Positions 14,787 through 24,671 of a stretch of DNA of 33,520 nucleotides are shown here, in pieces; the stretch's first letter is position 1; each line of letters begins with the position of its first letter. Location of the stretch: NCBI GenBank assembly GCA_021733945.1, contig JAIPJX010000044.1:1-33520 (forward strand), read 5' to 3'. The position numbers were made by a program, and so were the translations under genes. Origin of the DNA: Verrucomicrobiota bacterium (lineage in GTDB: Bacteria > Verrucomicrobiota > Verrucomicrobiia > Limisphaerales > SIBE01). Below the pieces are notes generated by a model. That model had not been told where the DNA came from. It saw only the letters and a list, made by a program, of their open reading frames with translations, and did not search any database.

Positions 14787-16004
14787 TTAAATGAGGTGCC
14801 CGAGTTTTTTCCGTTTCGTTGTTAAGTATTTCCGGTTGTGCTTGTTAGGCTTAATCCGAATCGGCACCTGCTCCACAACCTCCAGTCCGTAACCTTCCAA
14901 TCCGACAATCTTTTTCGGATTATTGGTCAAAAGCCGGATCGTTCGAATGCCCAGATCGGCCAGAATCTGAGCTCCCACACCGTACTCCCGGAGATCCATC
15001 GGGTAACCGAGTTTCAAATTGGCCTGCACCGTGTCGTATCCCTGCTCCTGGAGTTTGTACGCCCGGATCTTGGATTCCAACCCGATCCCCCGCCCTTCCT
15101 GGCGCATGTAGACGACCACACCACGTCCCTCCTTCGCGATCAGACGCATGGTTTCATCAAGCTGCGATCCGCAGTCGCATCGTTTCGAGCCAAACACGTC
15201 GCCGGTCAGACATTCGCTGTGCACCCGCACCAGAACATCCCGCCCCTGCTCCACATCCCCTTTCACCAGTGCCAGATGCTGTTGCCCGTCAATCTTGGAC
15301 CGGTAAAGGTGCAACATAAAATCGCCGTGATCGGTCGGCATTTTCACGACTTCGATCCGCTCCACCAACTTTTCGCGGGTGCGCCGGAATTCGATGAGCG
15401 ATTCGATGGTGCCGATCTTCAGCTTAAATCGTTTGGCAAACCGCTGCATTTCGGGCAACCGCGCCATCGACCCATCCTCGCTCATGATCTCGCAGATCAC
15501 AGCCACCGGACGTCTCCCGGCCAGACGTGCGAGGTCCACGGCCGCTTCGGTATGCCCGGCCCGCTGAAGCACCCCGCCCGGCTTGCATCGAAGCGGGAAA
15601 ACATGTCCCGGCTGGACCAAATCACTCGGAACAGCCGTCGGATCCGCCAGGGTGCGAAGGGTCCGGGCCCGATCAGCGGCGCTGATGCCGGTGGTAATGC
15701 CAGTGGCGGAATCGACACTCACCTGAAAATCAGTCCGAAACGAATCCCGGTTGTGGACCACCATCTGCTCGATTCCAAGTTGCCTCAGTCGTTCGGAAGT
15801 CGTTGGAGCGCAGATCAATCCCCTTCCGTGCTTGGCCATGAAATTAATCGCCTCCGGGGTAGCCGCCTCGGCAGCCATGATCAGGTCCCCTTCGTTCTCA
15901 CGGTCGGCGTCATCGACCAGGATCACCATCTTGCATTTACCGACATCTTCCAGGATCGATTCGATTGAATCAAAGCGGGGCTTCTTGGCGGCAGCTGGCC
16001 TCAT
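14787..16004 (-). CDS. ribBA: bifunctional riboflavin protein RibBA (DHBP synthase / GTP cyclohydrolase II)
   Basis: 405 residues from the ATG at 16004; a GTG one codon earlier is the longer reading. The N-terminal half is 3,4-dihydroxy-2-butanone 4-phosphate synthase: [17 protein letters not shown] (about 30-46) with the acidic metal ligands, and [13 protein letters not shown] with the catalytic His. The C-terminal half is GTP cyclohydrolase [22 protein letters not shown] (zinc cysteines in [15 protein letters not shown]), then [11 protein letters not shown] and [13 protein letters not shown]. Both halves look complete. The lysine-rich tail ([19 protein letters not shown]) is common. I saw no FMN riboswitch in the 175 bases upstream. 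Confidence 0.96.
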   Translation of the reverse strand: MRPAAAKKPRFDSIESILEDVGKCKMVILVDDADRENEGDLIMAAEAATPEAINFMAKHGRGLICAPTTSERLRQLGIEQMVVHNRDSFRTDFQVSVDSATGITTGISAADRARTLRTLADPTAVPSDLVQPGHVFPLRCKPGGVLQRAGHTEAAVDLARLAGRRPVAVICEIMSEDGSMARLPEMQRFAKRFKLKIGTIESLIEFRRTREKLVERIEVVKMPTDHGDFMLHLYRSKIDGQQHLALVKGDVEQGRDVLVRVHSECLTGDVFGSKRCDCGSQLDETMRLIAKEGRGVVVYMRQEGRGIGLESKIRAYKLQEQGYDTVQANLKLGYPMDLREYGVGAQILADLGIRTIRLLTNNPKKIVGLEGYGLEVVEQVPIRIKPNKHNRKYLTTKRKKLGHLI

Positions 16005-16182
16005 CACAATAAAAGGAAAAGTCCCAATCGTTGGTCACGACCGCGACGTGGTAAAATCAAATCGAGTCAAAGTGAGGCAAGCCCGAGGCCGGAAGGGTGA
16101 TCAGCGCAATTCGTTTCATCTCATTTCCTTACGTGCTGGGGCCTGAGGCCGTCAAGGCAATTGACCGCATTCCTGGCAATTG

Positions 16183-16800
16183 TCATTTTGAAAGCGATTT
16201 GCTGATAATCACTTCCTTGACAACGTTTGAACCCAACACCTCGTTGCTCAGACTAATGATTTCTTCACGAACCCCCCGCCGAAAGTTCAGGGCCTGAACT
16301 TCCTTGATGGTTTTGGAGGAAATCAAATTGGTGACTCGATCGTAATAACTGACCGGCGCGTTCAGCTCAAGCGCCTGCTTCACGGTGGCATTGATCTTCT
16401 GGATCAGAAGATCCGTGTCCTCCGCCGTCACATAAAGCTGGAAAACCGCGTGATGTGCCGAATCCTTGTCGGCCAGAGTCACCACTATTTCCGCAAGCCG
16501 GTTCCGTTTCATCACAATGTCGTTCGTGGCAACCACACGCGGCACGGCCCCACTCTTGGCGTCCCCTTCGAGGAAATGCAGCAATCCGGGCACAACAGGC
16601 ACCGCCAAATTGGCGGGTGCATCGTACATTTTCTTCGGTTTGATTACCTCTGGAACCTTGCTGGCCGCCGCTTTCTTGTCCATCTCCCCCAGAATGAACC
16701 AGGCCGCCAACGGCATGAGGATCGCCATGAGCAAGACGGGAACGAATGCAGGGACCGCGCCAGCATTGGTTCGGGTGTTGAAAGGGCCAAGAGATGCCAT
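16183..16800 (-). CDS. membrane-anchored FliL-like hypothetical protein
   Basis: 205 residues with one N-terminal transmembrane helix (about residues 15-37, AVPAFVPVLLMAILMPLAAWF), a linker, and a soluble C-terminal domain of about 120 residues. The end, RREEIISLSNEVLG-like helix followed by VVKEVIISKSLSK, resembles the C-terminus of FliL-type proteins (helix with N-x-L followed by a V..V strand). Overall identity cannot be judged here. It is divergent from mreB, with 117 bases between them, and lies upstream of ribBA on the same strand. No flagellar gene is in the window. The function is unknown. Confidence 0.6.
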   Translation of the reverse strand: MASLGPFNTRTNAGAVPAFVPVLLMAILMPLAAWFILGEMDKKAAASKVPEVIKPKKMYDAPANLAVPVVPGLLHFLEGDAKSGAVPRVVATNDIVMKRNRLAEIVVTLADKDSAHHAVFQLYVTAEDTDLLIQKINATVKQALELNAPVSYYDRVTNLISSKTIKEVQALNFRRGVREEIISLSNEVLGSNVVKEVIISKSLSK

Positions 16801-16864
16801 GGCGAAAACTTATCGCATCTGCCACCGGTTGCAAGACCGGGCTGCACCAACCCATAAATGGATC

Positions 16865-16894
16865 TTGACCTTGCGGGTTGCCGATCCCTAATGT
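16865..16894 (+). promoter_or_regulatory. possible promoter of the mre-rod operon
   Basis: TTGACC at 16865-16870 and TAATGT at 16889-16894, 18 bases apart, lie 24 bases before the mreB start. The -35 hexamer agrees well with consensus, the -10 only partly. It is the best candidate in the 117-base gap between the divergent genes. Confidence 0.35.
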
Positions 16895-16917
16895 TCGACC
16901 GTGTTTAGGCACGTTTC

Positions 16918-17946
16918 ATGTTAGCGCAACTTAAAGGCCTGTTTTCCAATGACATTGGGATTGATCTAGGAACAGCCAATTCCCTCGTCTATGTACGAGA
17001 CCGCGGGATTGTGTTGCGCGAACCCTCTGTCGTCGCCATTCAGGCGGGCACCACCAATGTTCTGGCAGTCGGAGACGAAGCCAAACGAATGTTGGGACGG
17101 ACTCCGGGCAACATTGTCGCCATCCGACCGATGAAGGACGGCGTGATTGCCGATTTTGAAATCACGGAGGCCATGCTCCGGCATTTTATCCAGAAGGTCC
17201 ACAATCGCAAACTGATCGCTCCGCGCGTCGTGGTCGCCGTCCCCTCCGGCATCACAGAGGTGGAAAAACGGGCGGTCAAAGACTCCGCCACCCACGCCGG
17301 AGCCCGTGAGGTTTACCTGATTGAACAACCAATGGCCTCGGCCATTGGAGTCGGACTCCCGGTGCATGAACCCGCCGGGAACATGATTGTGGATATCGGC
17401 GGCGGCACCTGTGAGATTGCCATCATCTCCCTCGCCGGAATCGTTTTCAGCCGCAGCCTCCGGGTGGGCGGAGATGAATTTGACGAGACCATCATTGGTC
17501 ACATGAAGCGGGCTTATAATTTAATGATTGGCGAACGCACGGCGGAAGAAATCAAAATCCGTATCGGCTCAGCGTTTCCCCTCGAGCAGGAACTTTCGAT
17601 GGATGTCAAAGGGCGCGATCTGAGCGCCGGACTTCCCAAGACGCTCACAGTTCGCTCTGAAGAGATTCGCGAAGCGCTCAAGGAACCCCTTACCAGTATT
17701 TTAGAGTCCATACGCATCACCCTGGAACGGTGCCCTCCCGAATTGTCATCCGATCTGGTTGACCGCGGCATTGTCATTGCCGGCGGTGGCGCGCTGCTGC
17801 GCGGCATTGACCGTCTGGTGGCTGAAGAGACCGGGCTTCCCGTCCATGTGGCGGATGATCCGCTCACGGCGGTTGCCGAAGGCACCGGCCGGGTCTTGCA
17901 GGAACTCTCATTTCTCAAACGGGTAGCCTTCACAAGCCGGGTATAA
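16918..17946 (+). CDS. mreB: rod-shape-determining actin homologue MreB
   Basis: 342 residues, the usual length. MreB is a bacterial actin that polymerises under the inner membrane and directs lateral wall synthesis. Nucleotide-binding blocks are present: [20 protein letters not shown] (phosphate 1), [19 protein letters not shown] (phosphate 2) and [18 protein letters not shown] (adenosine). [22 protein letters not shown] and [16 protein letters not shown] are MreB signatures. The N-terminus MLAQLKGLF is amphipathic and probably contacts the membrane. The gene is the first of a six-gene operon, with mreC starting 41 bases after its stop. Confidence 0.98.
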   Translation: MLAQLKGLFSNDIGIDLGTANSLVYVRDRGIVLREPSVVAIQAGTTNVLAVGDEAKRMLGRTPGNIVAIRPMKDGVIADFEITEAMLRHFIQKVHNRKLIAPRVVVAVPSGITEVEKRAVKDSATHAGAREVYLIEQPMASAIGVGLPVHEPAGNMIVDIGGGTCEIAIISLAGIVFSRSLRVGGDEFDETIIGHMKRAYNLMIGERTAEEIKIRIGSAFPLEQELSMDVKGRDLSAGLPKTLTVRSEEIREALKEPLTSILESIRITLERCPPELSSDLVDRGIVIAGGGALLRGIDRLVAEETGLPVHVADDPLTAVAEGTGRVLQELSFLKRVAFTSRV

Positions 17947-17987
17947 AGATTCCAGCGTTCGCCCGTGTCGGAAGATCGGGTGAAACC

Positions 17988-18809
17988 ATGTTGAAAAGGC
18001 CTTACTTAATTGCCTTCACCTCAGTCCTGCTGGTGGTGCTGTCAGGGTTTTGCCTTCCGCGCAACACCACCTCGCAGATCAAGCTGGCGCTGCGAGACTT
18101 CTTCCTGCCCATCCTGGGTCTGGTGCACTCCACGGAAACGGTCCTCTCCAAAGGGCGGGATTCCATCATCCCCAGATCGGTCCTCCTGAGCCGGATGCGC
18201 GAACTTCTGGCTCAAAACCAGGAACTCACGCTCCACATGATGCAGTCGACCCAGCTCTGGCAGGAGAATCAACGCCTGCGTGAAGCCCTCGATTGGGCGC
18301 CCAAATCCCCCTGGACCCTGAAACCCGCCAACGTCATCCTCCGCGATCCCGCCAGCTGGTGGCGCACCATTCAGATCGACCTGGGCACGATGGACGGGGT
18401 GCGCACCAACATGCCGGTACTCACGGACGCCGGACTGATTGGAAAAATCGAGCAGGTGGGCCGACGCAGCTCCCTGGTCCTCCTGATCGGGGACCCCCAG
18501 TGCCCCGTCTCAGCAAGCGTCAAAAAAAACAGCACCAGCGAACTCGCCGCCTACGGCATGATCAAGGGCTCCTCCGCTCACATCCTCGATCCGTCCCTCG
18601 TGCGACTGACCATGGTCGACCGGCAGACCCGCGTGGAACCGGGGGATGCGGTGGAGACCAGCGGCCTGGGGCCGGTGTTCCCAAAGGGCATTCCGATCGG
18701 CCGGATCATCGACACGAACACCGCCAACTTCGGACCATTATACGAAGCTCAGATCACCCTGGCGGCAAACCTGCGCAAACTCGAATCGGTCTGGGTTCTC
18801 TTCCCATGA
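17988..18809 (+). CDS. mreC: rod-shape-determining protein MreC
   Basis: 273 residues: one N-terminal transmembrane helix (about 4-22), a coiled coil (about 60-95, MRELLAQNQELTLHMMQSTQ and on), and a periplasmic double beta-barrel. Family segments include VILRDPASWWRTIQIDLGTM, NMPVLTDAGLIGKI, RSSLVLLIGDPQCPVSA and GDAVETSGLGPVFPKGIPIG. MreC scaffolds PBP2 and RodA in the elongasome. Its stop overlaps the mreD start (ATGATG), so the genes are translationally coupled. Confidence 0.95.
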   Translation: MLKRPYLIAFTSVLLVVLSGFCLPRNTTSQIKLALRDFFLPILGLVHSTETVLSKGRDSIIPRSVLLSRMRELLAQNQELTLHMMQSTQLWQENQRLREALDWAPKSPWTLKPANVILRDPASWWRTIQIDLGTMDGVRTNMPVLTDAGLIGKIEQVGRRSSLVLLIGDPQCPVSASVKKNSTSELAAYGMIKGSSAHILDPSLVRLTMVDRQTRVEPGDAVETSGLGPVFPKGIPIGRIIDTNTANFGPLYEAQITLAANLRKLESVWVLFP

Positions 18810-19363
18810 TGCGCTGGAATCTCAATTCAATGCCGCTTTACGCCGCCGCCTACCTGGCGGTTTTCGTGGCTGCCTACCCGAATGGCTTCCGGAGCACCCT
18901 CGGCACCCAAATCGACCTGCTGCCCCCGCTCGTTGTCTACTGCGCGCTTCAAAGCAAATGGACGACCCTCGCCGGCATCACGATTTTCGGAGGGTACCTG
19001 TTCGATTCCCTCTCCGCCAATCCGCTCGGCCTGACCACCGCCTCGCTCTTTGTATCCGGCTGCGTGATCCGGGTGAATCGCGAAACCATCCTGCGAGACC
19101 AGACGTTCGCCCAGCTCGTCATCGGTTTCATGGCCTCCCTGGCGACTCCCCTCGTGTCGCTCCTGCTCCTGTGGCTTCTGGGACGCCCCCCTCTCACGGG
19201 TTTCGGATCAATCTGGCAGCTGGTATCGACCGCCCTCCTCGGAGCTCTGGCCACACCGGTGCTCTTCGGAACCTTCGAACGGATCAAACGCAAACTCAAC
19301 TTTCGTCCCGTCCCGGAATCGAGCTTCCGGGCGGATCGCGAAATCAAACGGAGGCGGGCCTGA
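18806..19363 (+). CDS. mreD: rod-shape-determining protein MreD
   Basis: 185 residues from the ATG at 18806, which overlaps the mreC stop; the next codon (18809) is also ATG. It is an integral membrane protein with five to six helices. The block GTQIDLLPPLVVYCALQSKW and the helix FGGYLFDSLSANPLGLTTAS (D-x-x-x-x-x-P-L-G) are typical of MreD. The C-terminal tail is basic (ERIKRKLNFRPV, then EIKRRRA). It is a membrane partner of MreC in wall elongation. The mrdA start is 3 bases after its stop, with GGAGGCGGG as a good ribosome site within its last codons. Confidence 0.85.
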   Translation: MMRWNLNSMPLYAAAYLAVFVAAYPNGFRSTLGTQIDLLPPLVVYCALQSKWTTLAGITIFGGYLFDSLSANPLGLTTASLFVSGCVIRVNRETILRDQTFAQLVIGFMASLATPLVSLLLLWLLGRPPLTGFGSIWQLVSTALLGALATPVLFGTFERIKRKLNFRPVPESSFRADREIKRRRA

Positions 19364-19366
19364 GTC

Positions 19367-21316
19367 ATGTTTGTTTTTGAGAAACTCAAACAAAGCGACC
19401 ACCGCCTCCAGGCGCTGGCCATCACGGTCTTCGTCGGCCTGCTCCTTCTGCTCGGCCGCCTCTGGCACCTGCAGATCATCTCCGCCAAAACCTATCGGGA
19501 GTTTCTCGAGAACCAGACGTTTCGAACGGTCCGCATCCCCGCCGTCCGGGGGAAAATTCTGGATCGCAACCAAATCCCGCTGGCGGACAACCGGCCGACC
19601 TACAATCTCAATCTCTATCTCGAAGAGCTCCAGCCACAGTTCTACTTCGAATACACCAACAGCATCAAACCGGCCTTCACCAACCAGAATCCAAACGTCC
19701 ATCTGACCCGGAAAACAATCAGCGACCTGGAGCGACAGGCCCGTTACAGCGCCGTCAGCAACCTTCTCTTCACGGTCAGCCAATCGCTCGACCACCCAAA
19801 GCTCCTGATCGAAAAACGCTTTCACCAGCATTACGATCAGAAACGATCCCTCCCACTGACCCTTCTGGAGGACCTCTCCTTCGAAGAAGCCGCACGCCTT
19901 TTGGAACCGGGTTCCCTGGATTCCAGCGTCGACATTGAAGTGGAACCGATACGGGTGTACCCCCACGGCACCACCGCTTCCCATCTCATCGGGCATCTCC
20001 GACGCGAACGCCAGCAGGACGAATCCGAAGAGTTTAACTACCGCTTCTGGGTGCCCGGATACGAGGGGGTCAAAGGCATCGAACTGGCCTTCGACCGTGA
20101 ACTGCGCGGCAGACCCGGTGTCAAAACCGTCCTGGTCAACAGCAAACAATATCGGGAATCGGAAGAACTGCTCGAACCACCGGTGTCCGGCAAGAATGTC
20201 GTTCTCACCATCGACGTCGAGATCCAGCAGGCGGCCGAAGAGGCTCTCCGCAACAACGGGGCCGACTCCCGGGGTGCCATCGTGGTCATGCACTGCCAGA
20301 CGGGCGACATCATCGCCCTGGCTTCCGCCCCGGGTTTTGACCCGAACAAATTCGTTCAGGGCTTCACCCTTGAAGAGTGGGCCAATGCCCGCATGAACGA
20401 TCCCGAGATCAAACCCATGGTCAACCGCGCCGCCTACGGCGAATACCTTCCCGGTTCGGTGTTCAAAATCGTGGTCGGCCTCGCAAGCCTCCAGGACGGA
20501 CTCGACCCGGAGGAAAACTTCTATAGTACAGGCCGGTTTCACCTCAATTCCCGCAGCTCATGGGGCGACACGGCCAAGGCCGGCAATTTCAATTTCCGAA
20601 CAGCGTTCGCATTTTCGAGCAACCCGTATTTCCAGAGGAACGGCCTCGAAGTCGGCCCCCGGAAGATCATCGCCATGGCACGCCAGCTCGGGCTCGGCTC
20701 TCCAACCGGCCTGACGCGGGGTCAGGAAGCCGGCGGTTACCTGCCAAACGACAAGGACCTCAAGAAAAGCGACGGTGGCCAGTGGATGGACGGTGACACC
20801 GCGAATCTGTCCATCGGCCAGGGTGACATCACGGTCACTCCCGTGCAGATGGCGGTGCTGACGGCGGCAGTCGCCAACGGAGGCAAGGTCCTGAAACCCA
20901 GGCTCGTGATTTCCGTCCAATCCCAAAACACCGACGAAACGGAAAGCCCGGTCCTTTTCCCAGCCCCTGTCGTTGCCCACCAGCTCGATGTACATCCGGA
21001 CCACTTGGCGACCGTTCGCGACGCGATGCTCGCCGATGTGCATTTCTACGACAAAAGCCGCGGCCGCTGGGGCACCGGCCGCTCAGCCTACATCCCCAAC
21101 TATCAGGTTTGCGGTAAAACCGGCACTGCTCAGAAATACGTCAAAAGCACCAAATACCTGATCACCTGGTTTGTCTCGTTCGCTCCCTACGAAAACCCGG
21201 AATACGCCGTGGTGGCGGTGGTGGAAGGCGGCAACGGGGGAGGCACCACCTGCGCCCCCATGGCTCGCGCGGTTTACCAGGCCATCCTCAAGAAGGAACA
21301 CAAACGCGCGGGATAA
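19367..21316 (+). CDS. mrdA: penicillin-binding protein 2 (elongation transpeptidase)
   Basis: 649 residues with one N-terminal membrane helix (about 20-37), a PBP dimerisation domain starting RIPAVRGKILDRNQIPLADN, and a C-terminal transpeptidase domain. The three active-site motifs are present: S364-V-F-K in YLPGSVFKIV, S417-S-N419 in AFSSNPYF, and K584-T-G in VCGKTGTAQKY. VYPHGTTASHLIGHLRRE is the PBP2-type pedestal region. The enzyme crosslinks lateral wall peptidoglycan together with RodA, encoded next (16 bases downstream). Length is normal. Confidence 0.97.
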   Translation: MFVFEKLKQSDHRLQALAITVFVGLLLLLGRLWHLQIISAKTYREFLENQTFRTVRIPAVRGKILDRNQIPLADNRPTYNLNLYLEELQPQFYFEYTNSIKPAFTNQNPNVHLTRKTISDLERQARYSAVSNLLFTVSQSLDHPKLLIEKRFHQHYDQKRSLPLTLLEDLSFEEAARLLEPGSLDSSVDIEVEPIRVYPHGTTASHLIGHLRRERQQDESEEFNYRFWVPGYEGVKGIELAFDRELRGRPGVKTVLVNSKQYRESEELLEPPVSGKNVVLTIDVEIQQAAEEALRNNGADSRGAIVVMHCQTGDIIALASAPGFDPNKFVQGFTLEEWANARMNDPEIKPMVNRAAYGEYLPGSVFKIVVGLASLQDGLDPEENFYSTGRFHLNSRSSWGDTAKAGNFNFRTAFAFSSNPYFQRNGLEVGPRKIIAMARQLGLGSPTGLTRGQEAGGYLPNDKDLKKSDGGQWMDGDTANLSIGQGDITVTPVQMAVLTAAVANGGKVLKPRLVISVQSQNTDETESPVLFPAPVVAHQLDVHPDHLATVRDAMLADVHFYDKSRGRWGTGRSAYIPNYQVCGKTGTAQKYVKSTKYLITWFVSFAPYENPEYAVVAVVEGGNGGGTTCAPMARAVYQAILKKEHKRAG

Positions 21317-21332
21317 ACCAACCCCGACGACC

Positions 21333-22583
21333 ATGCTGAACGCAACTCTCACCCCGCGCGAATCCCGAGTCGACTGGCCCATGTGGCTGGCGATTCTGGG
21401 ATTGATGCTGGTGGGCACCGCCTTCATCTACAGCGCCACGTCGACTCGGGGCGACCTCGGCGTCTGGCAACGATTCCAGGAGTCGTCCTTGCTCGAGTTC
21501 TTCTCCTGGCTGCTTCGGCAGTTTTATACCCGGCAACTGATCGCTTTCGCGCTCGGGCTCGGCGCGGCCGGTGCCATCTGCCTGGTGGATTATCACACGC
21601 TTGCCCGCTGGTCGCTCGTGGTGTACTGCGCCGGCATCCTGCTGCTGATCATGGTCCTGACCCCCGGAATTGGCTCGGTCCGATTCGGCGCACGGCGCTG
21701 GATCGATCTGGGTTTCCTGAATTTCCAACCGTCTGAATTCGCCAAACTCGCGTTCCTGCTCCTGCTGGCCAACTTCCTGAGCCGGCCGCTGGAGGAGCTC
21801 AAGGAGCCCCGCATTTTCTTCAAATCACTGGCCCTGATGGCACTGCCGTTCGTTCTGATCCTCAAGGAACCGGACCTGGGATCCGCGCTGACTTTGATTC
21901 CGGTCGGGTTGACCATCATGTTTGTCGCCGGTGCTCCGGCCCGATATCTCAAAGGTCTGGCTCTCGGAGGAGCGATCCTCGTCACATTTGTCGTCGTGGA
22001 CGTCCTGGTGATGCCGCCTCAATGGCGCTTCATTCCCCTCGCCCAATACCAACGCGAGCGGATCCTGGTCTATTTCGGTGCCAGCTTCGCAGATCCGGAT
22101 TCCCCGGCGGCCGAACAACGCCGCGCCCGGGAACGCCAGCGGGCGAAGACCTACAACATTGAGCAGGCCATGATTTCGGTCGGCTCCGGGGGGCTCGCCG
22201 GCAAGGGATGGCGCGAAGGCACTCAGAATACACTGGGCTACCTCCCCCGCGGAGTGGCTCACAACGATTTCATTTTCTCGGTGATCGCCGAAGAGTCCGG
22301 GTTCACGGGCAGTCTCGTGGTTCTCTCTCTCTACGGGGTGATTCTTTTCAGTGGTCTCAGAATCGCCAGCCAGGCTCGCGACCGCCTCGGCCGATTGATC
22401 GCCTCGGGCATCGTCGCACTTTTTTTCAGTCACATATTCATCAACATCGGAATGAACATCCGCCTCATGCCGGTCACGGGCAGCCAATTGCCCCTCCTGA
22501 GTTATGGAGGGACTTCGGTCCTGTGCACCCTGATTGCCGCGGGCGTTTTGCAGAACATCTATATTTACAGAAAGTCTTTATAA
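21333..22583 (+). CDS. rodA: rod-shape peptidoglycan glycosyltransferase RodA
   Basis: 416 residues from the ATG at 21333, with ten or so helices (SEDS family). Conserved parts include FGARRWIDLGFLNFQPSEFA (with the R-W-I and QPSE elements), LILKEPDLGSALTLIPVGL, AHNDFIFSVIAEESGFTGSL and the terminal MRLMPVTG-like stretch NIRLMPVTGSQLPLLSYGG. RodA polymerises glycan strands and partners PBP2. A long extracytoplasmic loop (about 215-290, with ERQRAKTYNIEQAMISVGSG) is normal for the group. It is followed by the RNase E/G gene after 3 bases. Confidence 0.95.
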   Translation: MLNATLTPRESRVDWPMWLAILGLMLVGTAFIYSATSTRGDLGVWQRFQESSLLEFFSWLLRQFYTRQLIAFALGLGAAGAICLVDYHTLARWSLVVYCAGILLLIMVLTPGIGSVRFGARRWIDLGFLNFQPSEFAKLAFLLLLANFLSRPLEELKEPRIFFKSLALMALPFVLILKEPDLGSALTLIPVGLTIMFVAGAPARYLKGLALGGAILVTFVVVDVLVMPPQWRFIPLAQYQRERILVYFGASFADPDSPAAEQRRARERQRAKTYNIEQAMISVGSGGLAGKGWREGTQNTLGYLPRGVAHNDFIFSVIAEESGFTGSLVVLSLYGVILFSGLRIASQARDRLGRLIASGIVALFFSHIFINIGMNIRLMPVTGSQLPLLSYGGTSVLCTLIAAGVLQNIYIYRKSL

Positions 22584-22586
22584 ACT

Positions 22587-24587
22587 ATGAGTGAGAGAAA
22601 ATTTTCCAAACAGCGCCGCGGAGCCATGCGCTTCCGCCCAAGCGGGGGCCTGGGCGCCGGTAGTGCCAAAGCCGATCAAGCCGCCTCCCTGGCCCGTGCG
22701 ATCGCACTAACCGATCTGCCGGTCGAGGAACCGCTGTTTGATCTGGCAAAACACGAACGTGAAATCGAACGTTCGGAGAACATCGCCGCCGGCCTTCCGC
22801 CGGAAACGAAAACCGAAGCCCCGCCTTCCACCCGCAAGGGAGGTCGCTCCCGACGCGGCGGCGGTTCCCGAACCACTCCATCGGGCGGTAGCAAACAGGT
22901 CCCCGAACCGCCTCAGCCCGCGTTCAAGCCCGTGACACTCGCCGAACCCGCTCCGCAAAACATCGTCGAATCGATTCGCGCCGCGGCCACCAAGGTGATG
23001 AAAAAGGTCAGACGCATGATCCAGCCGAAGACGAGCATGCACAAAGAGGTGATCATCAATGCCGAATCCCTCGAAATCCGGGTCGCCGTGGTCGAGGAAG
23101 GCAAACTCGAAGAGTTCACCATTGAACGCACCAGCGACGAACGCCTCGTCGGCAGCATCTTCAAGGGCAAGGTCCGAAACCTGGAGGACGCCCTCAAAGC
23201 CGCATTTGTCGATATCGGGTTCGAGAAGAACGCCTTCCTTCATTACTGGGACATTGTTCCGGCCGGATTCGACAACGCCGTCGAAGTGGTGGAGCGGGAA
23301 ACGCCCAAGAAACGCGACAAACCACGGATCACTCAAAAGGACATCCCACGCCTCTACCCGCCAGGCGCGGAAATCATCGTCCAGGTCACCAAGGGCCCCA
23401 TCGGAACCAAGGGCCCCCGAGTCACCACCAACCTCGCTCTGCCCGGACGCTACCTGGTCCTGCTGCCAAACTCCGATCAAAGTGGCGTGTCCCGCAAGAT
23501 CGAAGCACCCGAGGAACGACAGCGCCTCAAGAAAATCCTGCGTGGCCTGAGCATTCCGGACGGCATGGGGGTCATCATCCGCACGGTCGGCGAAGGCCAG
23601 CAATCGCGCTATTTTGTACGCGATCTCGCGCTCCTGCTCGAGGAATGGAAAGAGGTGCAGGAAAAGATCAACAAACAACCGATCGCCACCTGTGTCTTTC
23701 AGGAACCGGATCTCGTCGAACGTACGGTGCGCGACTTCCTCACCGAAGATGTGGAGAGAATCGTTGTCGACAACCCGAAGGAAGCCGACCGCATCCGCGA
23801 GATGATCGGCCGCATCTCCAAACGTTCGGTTCAGAAGCTCAAACATTACAGCGACTCCCAGCCGATCTTTGATCGGTTCAACGTCACCCGGCAGCTCGAA
23901 GCCGCCTTCTCCCGTCAGGTCCATCTCAAGAGCGGCGGCTACATCGTGATCGACGAAACCGAGGCTCTGGTGGCCATCGACGTCAACACCGGCCGACACA
24001 AGGGCGGCGGCAAGGATCAGGACTCCACCATCTGCAGGGTCAACCTCGAGGCGGCCGAAGAGATCACCCGCCAACTGCGGCTCCGCAACATGGGCGGACT
24101 GATCGTCCTGGATTTCATCGACATGAAATCCCGCCGCGACCAGCAATCGGTCTATCAGAAGGTCAAGGAAGGCCTGCGCCGCGACCGGGCCAAAACCCAC
24201 GTGCTGCCAATCTCCCAGCTCGGACTCATGGAGATGACGCGCCAACGTCATTCCGAGAGCGTCCGGGCTGCCGTGTACGACGATTGCCCCTATTGCAAGG
24301 GCCGCGGCAAGGTCAAGAGCACACTCACCATGAGCGTCGAAATCCAGCGGCGCCTGAGCGAAATCCTCAAGAAACGCCAGCGTGACGAATCGGATTTCCA
24401 ACTTCGAATCGTTGTCAACCCGACCGTGCTGGATCGACTCCGCACAGAGGATGAGAAACTCCTGATCGAAATGGAGAAACGATACTTCGGCAAACTCTCC
24501 TTCCGTGCCGACCCCGGCCTGCACGCCGAACAGTTCAAGATCGTAAACGTTTCCTCAAACGAAGAAATCGCCAACGTGGGCGGTTAA
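22587..24587 (+). CDS. ribonuclease E/G family endoribonuclease with long N-terminal extension
   Basis: 666 residues. The first about 150 residues are low in order and basic (STRKGGRSRRGGGSRTTPS around 82-100), an extension missing from E. coli RNase G. An S1 domain follows (about 170-290, with VGSIFKGKVRNLEDALKAAF). The catalytic magnesium aspartates lie in VAIDVNTGRHKGG (D465) and IVLDFIDMKSRRDQ (D509/D512). The zinc-link cysteines are C567 and C570 in CPYCKGRGKVKS. It should cut single-stranded RNA in 5S/16S processing and mRNA decay. Start ATG at 22587 follows rodA by 3 bases, so it may be co-transcribed with the shape genes. It ends just before a strong terminator. Confidence 0.93.
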   Translation: MSERKFSKQRRGAMRFRPSGGLGAGSAKADQAASLARAIALTDLPVEEPLFDLAKHEREIERSENIAAGLPPETKTEAPPSTRKGGRSRRGGGSRTTPSGGSKQVPEPPQPAFKPVTLAEPAPQNIVESIRAAATKVMKKVRRMIQPKTSMHKEVIINAESLEIRVAVVEEGKLEEFTIERTSDERLVGSIFKGKVRNLEDALKAAFVDIGFEKNAFLHYWDIVPAGFDNAVEVVERETPKKRDKPRITQKDIPRLYPPGAEIIVQVTKGPIGTKGPRVTTNLALPGRYLVLLPNSDQSGVSRKIEAPEERQRLKKILRGLSIPDGMGVIIRTVGEGQQSRYFVRDLALLLEEWKEVQEKINKQPIATCVFQEPDLVERTVRDFLTEDVERIVVDNPKEADRIREMIGRISKRSVQKLKHYSDSQPIFDRFNVTRQLEAAFSRQVHLKSGGYIVIDETEALVAIDVNTGRHKGGGKDQDSTICRVNLEAAEEITRQLRLRNMGGLIVLDFIDMKSRRDQQSVYQKVKEGLRRDRAKTHVLPISQLGLMEMTRQRHSESVRAAVYDDCPYCKGRGKVKSTLTMSVEIQRRLSEILKKRQRDESDFQLRIVVNPTVLDRLRTEDEKLLIEMEKRYFGKLSFRADPGLHAEQFKIVNVSSNEEIANVGG

Positions 24588-24610
24588 CCCGCGACACCGT
24601 TCCAATTCAG

Positions 24611-24648
24611 GGCACACCTCGGCTCCGGCCAGGGTGTGCCTTTTTTTT
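24611..24648 (+). terminator. intrinsic terminator of the mre-rod-rne operon
   Basis: GGCACACC (24611-24618) pairs perfectly with GGTGTGCC (24633-24640) and is followed at once by eight T (24641-24648). It starts 23 bases after the RNase E/G stop. Confidence 0.9.
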
Positions 24649-24671
24649 CCGCCCCAACCTCCGGGTTCAAG

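Noticed and set aside
16005-16182. FMN riboswitch upstream of ribBA
   Set aside because: I looked for the conserved six-stem core and saw no convincing match in this gap.
19208-20542. Minus-strand open frame opposite mrdA
   Set aside because: It is antisense to a PBP2 with all three active-site motifs and carries no motif of its own.
22707-24524. Long minus-strand open frame opposite the RNase E/G gene
   Set aside because: Codon bias of the real gene leaves the opposite strand open. The translation has no recognisable motif.
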